NCBI GenBank assembly: GCA_018398765.1
Contig: JAHBMJ010001455.1
Span: 1-30,634, forward strand
DNA from: Chromera velia
Taxonomy: Eukaryota > Sar > Chromeraceae
DNA: 30,634 nucleotides
Direction of reading: 5' to 3'
Positions 10,473 through 19,268 of this stretch are shown here, piece after piece. Under the pieces are notes generated by a model that had not been told where the DNA came from, ran no database searches, and worked only from the letters and a program-made list of their open reading frames with translations. Positions within the stretch are counted from its first letter, which is position 1; the number at the start of each line of letters is the position of its first letter. The position numbers were made by a program, and so were the translations under genes.

Positions 10473-11848
10473 GTATGCCCCGCATTTTGTTTTTTCAGTC
10501 TGCTGCCCCCCATGTTTTGCCTCCCTTTCCGGCTATCGTTTTTTCCCTTCTCTTTTCTTTTTCCTTTCAGATGTCTGCAGAACTGACGGGATTCAAGTAC
10601 AACGCCGTGACGCCGTTCTTGATGAGGACCCCGTCAGTCTTCTTCAGTCTTGTATGTGTCCGCAGTTGCCGCGTCGATCTCGTATGTTTCTTCCAGCTGA
10701 CAATGAGCACTCAAAACAATGAGCACAATGTGCATGTGCATACTGTCTCTAAAACAGTTTCTGCATCCCAGCTGTGCTTCTTGTCTGGACATCCACCAGT
10801 CTGTCAGCAGGGGAGCTTTGATCAAAACGTCGGCTTCATTTGAACACAAACCGTCGGGTGGTTCTCGGAGTGCACCCAAGAGCGGCGTGGTATTCCTTCC
10901 CTAGGAGTCGTCTTTTGGTCTCCTGCAAGTTTCACTGACCGTATATATTTTTCCCCTCTCTATAATCTATGTTTTTTTCTCCGAGTGCCTGCCTGCCCGC
11001 CTGTCTGGACTTCTTTCTGGGGGTCTGTCTTTGTGTCTAAGAAAGAGGAAACAGACAGGAAAATTTACACATTGGCGCTGTAAGTGGGAAAGGAAGAGAG
11101 AGAAAGAGAAAAGGAAAGAACATAATGATTTGGTTGTTCTATCTGTCTACCCGTCTGTCTGTGAGAAGAGCACAAGAATAGGGCCAGGGGAAGAAAAAGA
11201 AACGAGAAACACCCATACGATCTGTCTGCGTATCTGCCTTTCTGCCTGCCTGCCCGCCTACATGCCTCTGTCTGTCTGTCTGTCTGTTTCTGTCTCTCTC
11301 TTCCCCCCCCCACCCCCCTTGTTGTGTGTATGAGTGTGTGTGTGTGTGTGTGTGTATGTGTGTATGTGTATTGATATGCAGAATTCCTGTGCTGCTCTCT
11401 CACCACATCACTCGTCTGGATCCTCCCGTCATCTGGTCGGTCGGTGCATGCTTGCGGGGTCTCGAGATCTCTTTCTTCCCTTTCCTTTTTTTCATTCTTC
11501 TCTGACTTCTTTGTTATCCAGAGGAAGCGCTTCTTTCTCAATCAGGTGGTCTATGCTCATGCGTGCTGGACCTGTGATCTATCGTGTGGCCTCTTTTTCC
11601 TTTGTAGTGGATTTTTTCCGGCCTCGCTGTCGCTCTTCTGGATCATCTTGTTTGGGACAGTCTGAGCAAGGTCGTGAAGCTGTTTGGCAATTCTGTAGTG
11701 CAGTAGCCGAGCGTGCGTCAGTGCGACTCTCAATGTGTGCAGGCTCGGAGGCGGGGAGGTTGATTTGAAGCTGGGCATAAGTTTGGATGATTTTGTGGGG
11801 GAGCTTTCTCCTTTTGTGGGTAGCGTGACCTTTCCTGTAGGATCGTGA
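7113..11848 (+). CDS. YbaK-type aminoacyl-tRNA deacylase domain protein with N-terminal helical region (nine exons)
   Basis: Proteins with this domain hydrolyse mischarged tRNAs (YbaK, ProX, MCP3-like families). Exons: 7113-7378, 7737-8561, 8984-9043, 9444-9586, 9867-9905, 10278-10324, 10571-10632, 11382-11435, 11743-11848. All introns are GT-AG and every phase closes, giving 533 aa. The YbaK domain covers about residues 370-525. Seen in order: VPCNYYEDMELAHRR, LGAPSVGHLCKTVVMEN (the Lys, about 397, matches the conserved catalytic Lys), KLGNKKLNFNFAKEE, LTGFKYNAVTPFLM, IPVLLSHHI, and WLGGGEVDLKLGISLDDFV. Residues 1-160 look helical and could be a degenerate GST-like domain; residues 165-360 are Lys/Glu/Pro-rich linker. 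The start follows the first ATG in frame, with A at -3. Exons 1 and 2 are less certain than exons 3-9. Confidence 0.88.
7379..7736 (+). other. Intron 1 of the YbaK-domain gene, with a possible cassette exon
   Basis: The donor is AG/GTCAGT and the acceptor TCTGCAG. Inside, 7564-7592 is bounded by GCCTGCAG and GTGAGA and could be a 29-nt exon. Including it would shift the frame and hit a TAG a few bases into the next exon, so the productive transcript must skip it. Confidence 0.45.
8838..8900 (+). repeat. (CT)n(GT)n(GA)n hairpin-type microsatellite in YbaK-gene intron 2
   Basis: A CT tract, then a short GT tract, then GAGAGAGAG. The CT and GA arms are complementary, so the transcript could fold into a hairpin with a GU loop. 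It lies in the intron 8562-8983. Confidence 0.9.
9593..9700 (+). repeat. (CT)n(GT)n microsatellite in YbaK-gene intron 4
   Basis: About 50 bp of CT followed by about 55 bp of GT with GTGAGT interruptions. It fills the middle of the intron 9587-9866. Confidence 0.9.
10424..10473 (+). repeat. (CT)n(GT)n(GA)n hairpin-type microsatellite in YbaK-gene intron 6
   Basis: Same three-part layout as 8838-8900, inside the intron 10325-10570. Confidence 0.9.
11031..11372 (+). repeat. Purine/CTGT composite repeats and GT tract in YbaK-gene intron 7
   Basis: The largest intron of the gene (10633-11381) contains purine blocks alternating with CTGT tracts, related in style to 200-1320. A GT-rich tract (11333-11370) ends about 11 bp before the acceptor (GATATGCAG). 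Confidence 0.75.
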
Positions 11849-12682
11849 AGACAGAATTGACGGGGCACACGAATGAATGTCAGCGGGGTTTTTGCTTATC
11901 GAATCTTTGTTTTCCGGAGCTGGGGTGGACAGTGGGAGCATGCACGAAGATTCCGCCATAGCTGATATACCTCACCCGGATGTAAGCCAGTGCAATGGGT
12001 CGGGAAAGGCAGTTTTGTCTCGTTAATTCGGGCGGATGATCTTTGATATACAGCCTCACCGTGACGGCCCTGTCAATAACTTGACTCAAGAAGGGACTGA
12101 TGAACGGTTGTCTCTATAAGAGACTGTGAAACCTAGGTGAAACCTTATTCTTAGCCTTATTCTACCTTATTCTTCATTGATTCAGGTATGACAATGATGA
12201 CATTGAATTCCGGAACGTCGGAATCAGGATCTGCCAGTGGTAGTAAGACTGAAGCGATGATAGCATGCTATCGTTGCCATGCACTGCAGCTAGCCATGCA
12301 GTATGACCATTGACTCTCGGACCTTCAACTCCGATCAACGTGCGGCTTTCATTCATATAAAAAAAAAACATAGGTATATCGATCGATCCACCTCTTAATT
12401 GAGTCTTAAATAAAAACATATGTATACAAATATAATTTTAGTTTAACATCTGATTCAATTTATATTACTTGATTGATTGATTGATCATTGATTGATTGTA
12501 GTTCCGCACAAAGTCCCTTCGGCTATGTGAATTTATTATCAGAGCTAAGATGAATTCTAAGATTAAATCTACTAGTAAGTGCATTAGAATTAGTATGTAG
12601 ATTACTTACCGACTGTGGCTTGTGCGATCGACATACTTACCGTTGGTGCTTTATTTGACTAGTAAAGATTTGAACTTTAAAA
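11849..12682. other. Convergent spacer, left part
   Basis: The first 270 bases have average composition and are probably the 3' flank of the YbaK-domain gene. After about 12110 the sequence turns AT-rich, with imperfect CCTTATTCT repeats (12143-12176) and a GATT tract (12468-12500). The GATT tract is followed by a block also seen at 18745-18815. No supported gene. Confidence 0.55.
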
Positions 12683-13166
12683 CAAGGCTGTATAATCAAA
12701 AAATATATTTATTTATAATTAATCACTTTCAAATTCCCATAATCACGATAGTATAATCACCAAATATATTGGGTGCATAGCAAAAAGGAGATATACCCTA
12801 AACATTTGTTTTTGGTGATGAAAACAAGGCTGGAGCACTCAGTTAAAGCAATGTAGAAGCTGGGATAAAGTAGATCTAGCTTTGAGTTACAAATTGAGTA
12901 GAGACAAACAAGATGTGAACGTAAAATTATGTATCAGTGAAACTAGGAACCTTCTCGGCTACTGAAACTACGTACCAGTATAGACGAATAATTATGACTT
13001 CAAGACAAAATCGTTTTATAATTAGTGACAATTGCCTTCAAAACACATATTAAGACTACTAAGAATCACACTTTTGAGCTAGAAAAATAATTAAAATATT
13101 CAATCATAATCAATCAACTTCCAAGAAAAGTGATTATATTTAATCATTTTTGATTATACAGCCTTG
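12683..13166. mobile_element. 484-bp hAT-like miniature inverted-repeat element (MITE)
   Basis: The left end reads CAAGGCTGTATAATCAAAAA and the right end is its exact reverse complement over 20 bp. Weaker matching (AATCACTTT) continues inward. The ends start CAAGG, fitting the CARNG pattern of hAT superfamily termini. The flanking 8-mers are CTTTAAAA (12675-12682) and CTTTAAAG (13167-13174), a 7 of 8 match as expected of an 8-bp hAT target duplication. The interior is AT-rich, full of ATAATCA and TGATTAT motifs, and has no coding frame, so the element is non-autonomous. Superfamily assignment is inference. Confidence 0.8.
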
Positions 13167-13601
13167 CTTTAAAGAAAAAAAAAAAAAATCTAAATGATTT
13201 CATAAAGGATTCTGTCTATGTATGGTAGTACTTAGTAGTATTCCAACATAAAAAAAGCCTAGAAAAAAGCTTGTGAAAACTCATATAAGTGGCAATTTCA
13301 TACGGGCAAAAACGTGAGTCACGTGACAACTACTAGTTAAAGCACCTACAATAATAATTTAATAATTAAATTTAAAAAGAAACATCCTGGTTTGAATTAA
13401 GTATAAATCAAAGTGAACTGCTGTTGTAAAGAACCGAACTGCCTCATGCGTTGCCGCTGAACGCTAGACGCCTATTTATAGGCCGATGGCGATGGCGTAT
13501 GCATGATGATGACTCGGATGATGATGATGATAATTAAATTTAATGTGAGATGTGTTGTAACTTTGAAAAACGAGCCAGGCTCCAAGGCTCGGAATAGAGT
13601 G
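13167..13601. other. Convergent spacer, right part
   Basis: AT-rich with a poly-A run (13175-13188) and GATGAT repeats (13504-13531). It is the 3' flank of the transporter gene on the minus strand. No coding frame. Confidence 0.55.
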
Positions 13602-15652
13602 TCAATTTTCTTTTAGTGGCACGCTTTTCTCCTCTACCAGTTCTGACACTTCTCCTTTTTCTTCATCTGTGCATGGCAAAACTTTCTTTTCTTTCTCTTT
13701 CTCACCACTCTGTCGCCCTCCAATTTTGTCGATTCCAAACGCCGCCACTTGAAGGGAGACCACAACAACCCAAGCCAATTTGCCAAAACTTGCTGATGTT
13801 GTCTGAAAGACCGCGACTGCCATCCCGTATGTGAGAAGCATCGACATCGCGTTGGCCAAATTCTTCACGATGACGTCCAGGTGCTTCAACAAAGCCACAA
13901 TGGCAAAGTCTTTCGAAACGTACCTGCATGTACGGAGCGCGGAAGGGATCGAGAAGGACACAAGACATTGTGTATTTCTGTCAGTCTCTCTTTGTATCTC
14001 AGGCTCTGACTGTGTGTTTGCTTCTTGCCTCCCTGTTTGCCTGTCTCTCTCTTTTTCTTTCTCCGACCCTTTCTCTCGCTCTCGCTTTGTGCATGTGTCT
14101 GTGTGTGTGCGTGTCGTGTATGTGTATTGCGAAAGCTGGAATCTTCAATCAATCAGCAAACCCGACCAAGCAGCCGGATCCTCTGTTTGTCAATCAGGCG
14201 CAGACAAAGATTGAATTAATTAGCAAAAAAAGCAATCAAGAGACCCAGGCAAAATGAACCGAATCGACAGAGAGAGCTCTGCCCACGTGCCTGGATTCAA
14301 GAGATTCATAGTGCAGTTAATGAAAAGCGAATGCGTGGGTACATTTATCGATCGATCGATCGATTGGACGCAAAAAAACCTCAAATCTCCTTTCACATGC
14401 AGACACATGATATGGACTTGGACAAAAAGGAATCCACAGCTAGGACGCACCACAAGCCGAGGACAACGGTTCTCCATGTCCAAGGAGCTCCCCCATCCGG
14501 TCCGTTGAAGAAATGGTATTTCCCGCTCCACCCCTCAGGAACGAAAAAGGTCAATTGCACCACAAAGCTAAATGCTGAGGCAGCTCCGTAAAAGAGGCTC
14601 TTTCCGTATATCAATTGCGCTAGAAAGGGGGCATTTACCGTCTTCAGCCTTTGGTCACACAAACACCCACACACGATCGACAGGCTTAACTTGATCCCAA
14701 GGCAGATCAATCCTGTTGCTGATGGACCTGATGCACTCCCAGAACTACTTTTCCCTTCAAGGGAATACCCCACCATCGACCAACTGATTGCCATCAACAG
14801 ACACCATCCGACCCCCGTTTGTCCCCTGCCCCACGTTAAGAGAAGCAGAGCAGTGCCCACGAGTTTCAACTGTGAGAGAAGTGCGTACGTTGTCGCATCC
14901 ACCCCCCCCGCACTGAGTGAGAACACCCCAAACAAATCTGCCAGGGAATACCCCACAGCTACGGGTGCAAATGCCCAGTGGTTTCTGAAGTTCACAGCTG
15001 CCCTTAGTCCCTCTCGATCCTCAAAGACTGCGAGAAGGCTGCTGCACAGACACGAACTGACCATGCTCGTGAATACCAAGAGAGCAGGGGGGAAGTAATT
15101 CTGTACCCTTCGAACCGTGCCATCCTCGTCTGTGCGGATTGGCAGGCTCCATGCTACGAGATTCGGGTTCAGAGCATATTGCAGCGTTACGAGAATGACA
15201 AGAACCCCCTGGAAGAGAATGCCCTTCCAAGAATCCAAAAATGATTTTACATTCGGATGATCACTTTTCAACTGTTCCTGGAATTCTGGTGAGAAGACCG
15301 ACGGCCTCTGCCGGGGCCTCCCGTCGGATGTTGACTGAAGATGAAAGGACACACGGGTTGATCTGCGCTTACAGAGGGCTACAGCTGAGTCAGCGCTGGG
15401 AGCAATTACGTCCTCTTCCACCGACTGCCCATTCGAGGTGCTTTCATTCGTCAGTCTTTCTTCAGAAAGTGCTACGACATCAGACTCTCTGTTGAACTTG
15501 ACAGTCCTCCTCTTGACAGGATTGGTTAAAGTCTTGAACAGAGAAGGCCGCAGGCTCTCTCCCTCCCCGAATGCGTTGGGACCTGAGCTCGTTGGTATCG
15601 CGTCCTCCTCCTGAAGGTGGTATGGTGTCTCTGTAGAGCTCCCGTCCTGCAT
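13602..15652 (-). CDS. Nucleotide-sugar-transporter-like membrane protein (SLC35/Nuc_sug_transp type)
   Basis: This family exchanges nucleotide sugars for nucleoside monophosphates across Golgi or ER membranes. Two exons are proposed: 15652-14451 and 13923-13602, a phase-2 GT-AG intron joining them to give 507 aa. Residues 1-140 are a polar, probably cytosolic, N-terminal extension. About ten hydrophobic segments follow, beginning near residue 145. Family hallmarks are VDATTYALLSQLKLVGTALL (about 251-270) and, after the splice, LLKHLDVIVKNLANAMSM, which matches the family's K-Y-A-D-N-x-x-K-x-F-A motif. An alternative donor at 14417 would add 11 residues. I prefer 14450 because spacing to the KHLD motif then fits the family better. 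The first ATG follows an in-frame TAA. The substrate cannot be read from sequence. Confidence 0.85.
13924..14450 (-). other. Intron of the transporter gene, with CT/TG-rich and GATC repeats
   Basis: The donor is TG/GTGCGT and the acceptor ACATGCAG/GTACG. The plus strand holds CT- and TG-rich stretches (about 13980-14120), so they are antisense to this gene. A (GATC)n tract lies at about 14349-14364. Confidence 0.7.
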
Positions 15653-16464
15653 GGCGCTTCTTCCTGACCCTCTGTTAATTATATATTACTGGAGACCAGA
15701 TCTTGAGCTGAATGCGTGTGTACTGGTGCACTGACAGAGGAAGTGTCTGTCTGCCCTACGAGCACTCAGACGCGATCCGACATGCAGCTTAATTTTGGAA
15801 GATTGATGTTCGACTGATGCATCGGCTCTGAATTGCACGAGGGAGCGCTCAGCGAAGCGTTACTTGGTCCGCAGACATATGTGTGGCCAGTCCTTCATGG
15901 TGTTACAAGGGCCGTCACTCTCTGAGGTCATGCGGCACCGGTCAGAGCTTGGCTGGCAGCTAGTGCACCCATGGTAAAGTTCTGAAGGTCAGTCGATCAT
16001 GCATCTTCGAAAGCATGCACACCGATACGCGTGCATGCTACTCAGACTGCATGCAGGAAACTGTCAACATGCAGTTGCATCCGTCTACGCGAGACATTCC
16101 GGTAATTTCACAATTAAAAAGATCCCCAAAGAAACACTCGCGTAAGAGCAAAGAAATGACCTTGAGTCGACCCACCTTCTGCCTCACTTTTGAAGCACAT
16201 CGATCGCGAAGATCGTATGGAAATCATGAGGAATGTTGTCCCGTAATAGTTTGTTGCATTGATTGCCTTTCCTGGTTGCAATGCAGCAACCGTCTACTTG
16301 ACAACAACACGCGAACAACGTTACGTTCGAGGCGCACCGTGACTGGCCGTACATCGATAAGTTCTCACAGGCGCCGAAAGGGGTATTTGCACCGTCACGA
16401 TAAATTTGGAAGTTTGGAACTGATACCAGATCCTTGGTACCATTTCTCTTCTTTCTTGCCGTCC
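15653..16464. promoter_or_regulatory. Divergent intergenic region with a GCATGC cluster
   Basis: These 812 bases separate the transporter start (minus) from the MGCRCC gene start (plus). GCATGC occurs at 16013, 16033 and 16049, three copies in 42 bp, with further half-sites (ATGCAT near 15999, CATGCAG near 16069). GCATGC cores are known ApiAP2-bound promoter elements in apicomplexans. Function here is inferred. A long open stretch upstream of 16465 in the same frame is probably untranslated. Confidence 0.5.
16013..16054. promoter_or_regulatory. Three GCATGC sites
   Basis: Exact palindromes at 16013-16018, 16033-16038 and 16049-16054. They lie about 410-450 bp before the start codon at 16465 and 360-400 bp before the divergent start at 15652, roughly midway between the two genes. 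Confidence 0.5.
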
Positions 16465-17127
16465 ATGGGTTGCCGGTGTTGCACTGCTGCTCCTCCCACC
16501 AAAGAGGCGGAGGGAGACGGCAAACCACCGCAGATGGAGGGCGATCCCAACGCTGTTGAAGTGAAGGCAAAGGAGGGCCCAAACGTGAAAGTCCATTTTG
16601 GACCTTTGGAAGTCTCTTCGGGTGGCGTCGTTCTGAAGCCAAAGTTTAGTGTTGGGTTTCAGTCTGGACACATTTATGCTGTTGGGGGGATGAGGGACGT
16701 ACGGGACGGTCTTGCTGTTGAGGCGCTTGCCATGGGTCAAAAAACCTACTGCACTTCTGGTTCGTCTCTCGTGGAGTTCCTGCAGAAGATTAAGGCAACA
16801 GACCCCATTCCGGTGTTGGACGATGTGATCACAGCCGTGCCCCAGATTGTGGCTGCGGTTTTGGAAATCACCGGGATTGATATCCAGGCACCTGGCAAGG
16901 AGGTTGAAGGGTTGCTTTACCTGTATTCTGGTATTGGTGTAACGGCAGGGGCATATCTTGGCTGGACAGATACGAGTGGATACAGAATGGTGGGGGCTGA
17001 GGGGAAGATCGCTGCTGCTGTCGGACTGGGCATGACCATTCGTGTCGGTATGCATGAGGACGAAAAGTCGGTCCGAATTGTTTTCTTCCTCAGCAACGTC
17101 GGGGGGGATGTGAAAGTGTTCGTTTGA
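16465..17127 (+). CDS. Small MGCRCC protein, probably dually acylated (220 aa)
   Basis: I do not recognise the family. The frame opens far upstream (from 16015), but I choose the ATG at 16465. It sits in a CCATGG context, and the resulting N terminus MGCRCC is a textbook N-myristoylation plus palmitoylation signal; the upstream 150 codons look like random sequence. Residues 1-30 are polar linker. From about residue 35 the chain is Gly- and Val-rich with alternating hydrophobic residues, suggesting beta strands (GPLEVSSGGVVLKPKFSVGF, YSGIGVTAGAYLGWTD, KIAAAVGLGMTIRVGMHEDE), with one helical stretch near VLDDVITAVPQIVAAVLEI. A peripheral membrane location is inferred from the acylation signal. 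No introns are seen. It ends at TGA 17125-17127. Confidence 0.75.
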   Translation: MGCRCCTAAPPTKEAEGDGKPPQMEGDPNAVEVKAKEGPNVKVHFGPLEVSSGGVVLKPKFSVGFQSGHIYAVGGMRDVRDGLAVEALAMGQKTYCTSGSSLVEFLQKIKATDPIPVLDDVITAVPQIVAAVLEITGIDIQAPGKEVEGLLYLYSGIGVTAGAYLGWTDTSGYRMVGAEGKIAAAVGLGMTIRVGMHEDEKSVRIVFFLSNVGGDVKVFV

Positions 17128-17683
17128 CGTGTCTGACTACCTGCCGTTTGTTCATGTGTCCTTCGCGTGTACTTAGTACGGCTTCTCTCTCTCTGATGCT
17201 CCTCGGGCACCTCCGTGTAGAAAAAGGAGTCAGAATGTACAGACACTAACTGAAGATAATTCAACAGAAGTGCCTCACTTCAGAAACCGTTTCTAGTGAG
17301 AAGAAATCTTGAAGGGCCACGGCATGCCCACCCTTGCCGACGCTGGTGCTGTTTTTGCTGCTGCTGCGGTTGTTGTTCCGACCTAGGTTCAGACTGCTGA
17401 AATTCGCAACTAGCTGGAAAAGCAAAGTGGAAGGAATGCTGGCAAGCGAGAGGGCGCACTGAGGGGCTGACGGTTGCCAAAGAGCTCTCACGCAGTCCCT
17501 TGGTGTTGCACCGAACGACCATCAGACCTCTGAATGAGACAGATGCATGTAAAGTGATGATGTAATGCACTTCAGATTGGTTCATTGTGCAGTTTGACAG
17601 AGTATGGCTTACGCAGGCTGTGTTCCGCGCTGTTCTTCCCTCCCTCCGTCCGTTCCCCTTTCACCTAATCTCTTCCTCTCTCT

Positions 17684-17684
<1 letters not shown>
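17128..17684. other. 3' flank of the MGCRCC gene
   Basis: Average composition with GCTGCTG and TTGTTG stretches near 17340-17380. A 101-codon open frame on the minus strand (17585-17280) has no splice or family support and ends in Gln-rich low complexity. I do not call a gene here. Confidence 0.5.
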
Positions 17685-17724
<40 letters not shown>

Positions 17725-17742
17725 GTCAGTCTGTCTGTCTGT

Positions 17743-17873
17743 CTCTGCAACAGAAGAGAATAAAGAAAGAGAAAAAGAAAAAGAAAAGACGATATAGTCT
17801 GCCTCTGCAACAGAAGAGAATAAAGAAAGAGAAAAAGAAAAAGAAAAGACGATATAGTCTGCCTCTGCAACAG
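17743..17873. repeat. 60-bp tandem repeat, two copies plus a partial
   Basis: The unit begins CTCTGCAACAGAAGAGAATA and ends GACGATATAGTCTGC. Copies at 17743-17802 and 17803-17862 are identical, and a third breaks off at 17873. The second half resembles the purine block at 372-412, so it belongs to the dispersed composite family. Confidence 0.9.
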
Positions 17874-18172
17874 ACGAAGACACAACATCAGAAGAATCCC
17901 CCTCCGTAGGAGCATCCCCCCATCCCTGTCTAAAGAACATGGCGGTGCCGGTTCCGCCTATGTTGTATGTATTTGTTTGAAGCGCAGTACGTTTTTTCCT
18001 TTTTTGTTTTTTCTTTGTTTTTTTGTTTCTTCTTTTGTCTTGAGTGGAAGCAGCAGAGGACTTACGTGTGAATCCAGTGATCACGTGAAAGTCTGTCGGG
18101 AGGTGGAGAGTCAAGGGGTGCTTGACTTTCACCTTCCGGGCCCCCTGCCCACGCTGTTTGATTGTTTGTTCT

Positions 18173-18250
18173 GTTCTTTTGTCTTTGTTCTTTCTTTCTT
18201 TTTGTCTGTTATGTACATGATGAAAAGAAGGAAGAAAAAAAAAACATGTA

Positions 18251-18262
<12 letters not shown>
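18173..18262. repeat. Distant copy of the dispersed CTGT/purine composite repeat
   Basis: It aligns by eye with 461-549 over its full length: a TTTGTCTTTGTT arm, a TTTCTTTCTTTTT arm, ATGAxGAAAAGAAGG, and AxATGTAGTCTGTCTG. The two copies are about 17.7 kb apart. Confidence 0.8.
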
Positions 18263-18295
<33 letters not shown>

Positions 18296-18353
18296 GCTCG
18301 CTCGCTCGCTCGCTCTCGCTCTTTCTCTTTCTCTCTCTCTCTGTCTCTCTCTG

Positions 18354-18403
<50 letters not shown>

Positions 18404-18407
18404 CCTC

Positions 18408-18445
<38 letters not shown>
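18250..18445. repeat. CTGT, CT, GCTC, GT and GA microsatellite array
   Basis: A run of CTGT units passes into CT, then GCTC (18297-18318), then CT, then GT, then GA. The last part (18358-18445) repeats the CT-GT-GA hairpin layout seen in YbaK-gene introns. Confidence 0.9.
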
Positions 18446-18484
18446 TCGAATTCGGTCTGTGTCTTCTTGTGTTGTGTCAGTGAC

Positions 18485-19268
18485 ACTGTTATCAGATATC
18501 AATTATTGTGTGTCTCAAATTGAATTAAATTCAAATAAATACAAATAAATTTGAATGAGAGCCAGAATAGAACCTAGAATAGAACTCGGTTAGGCCCGTA
18601 AACTTCCTCTTGGGCCCTAGCCTGCCGCCGCTGCAGGGCCTGCCACCATACATTCACATTGTTTTAAATATTATTTATTCTTAGGTTTGTTCTCAGCGAG
18701 TCATTATACATGACACTGGCAGAAGTTCAGTTGTTATAAAACTTAAAGATATTGATTGATTTTTGATTGATTGATTGATATGTTCCGCCCTAGGGCCTTC
18801 TTGCTATGTCTATCTGTCGCCAGAGCTATTTAGAAAATTATATACTATAAATCACCTGAAGTGTTTTTTAAAAAATTTAAATAACTTCTTATAAATTTTA
18901 CTAGAAATCCTAGCTAATTTTAAATTAGTTATACTAAATTTATGCAGAAGTCTACTTTTATACTAGTAGCGATGGTGTATTCAGTGATCTATAATAATGA
19001 TAGTTATGATGACATTGTGACTACTAGCATTGTGACAAATAAAACGTTTGTAAAAACAGTAAAATAGGCTCAAAGTCAGGCTTCATATAGAGATATTCTC
19101 TTACTTATTTTATTTTTGTGTGATTTAGCTTAAAGGCTGAGTCTCATACCAGAAACGAATGACGACTCATAAATACAAGAGTCAACATACACCAAAGTCT
19201 ATATGCAGGCTAATCGAACCAAAAAATCAAAGTTTAAATACGTTGAATCCACTTCATGCAACAATTGA
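18485..19268. other. AT-rich island in a convergent spacer
   Basis: AT-rich, with AAATAAATACAAATAAAT-type repeats (18527-18555) and a GATT tract (about 18752-18780). The GATT tract leads into a TGTTCCGC ... GGCCTTC ... GCTATGT block, which also follows the GATT tract at 12468-12500. No coding frame. Confidence 0.6.

Noticed and set aside
10571-10904. Read-through of exon 7 or splicing to a frame ending in KSGVVFLP
   Set aside because: It lacks the conserved IPVLL and GGGEVDLK motifs, which are found intact in exons at 11382 and 11743.
16015-16464. A 150-codon upstream extension of the MGCRCC protein
   Set aside because: Composition looks random, it contains the GCATGC cluster, and the internal start has both a better context and an acylation signal.
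17665-18502. Long open frames through the microsatellite array, including an Arg/Glu/Thr-Asp repeat peptide
   Set aside because: They are translations of CT/GA and CTGT repeats. The open state reflects the absence of stop codons in these dinucleotides.
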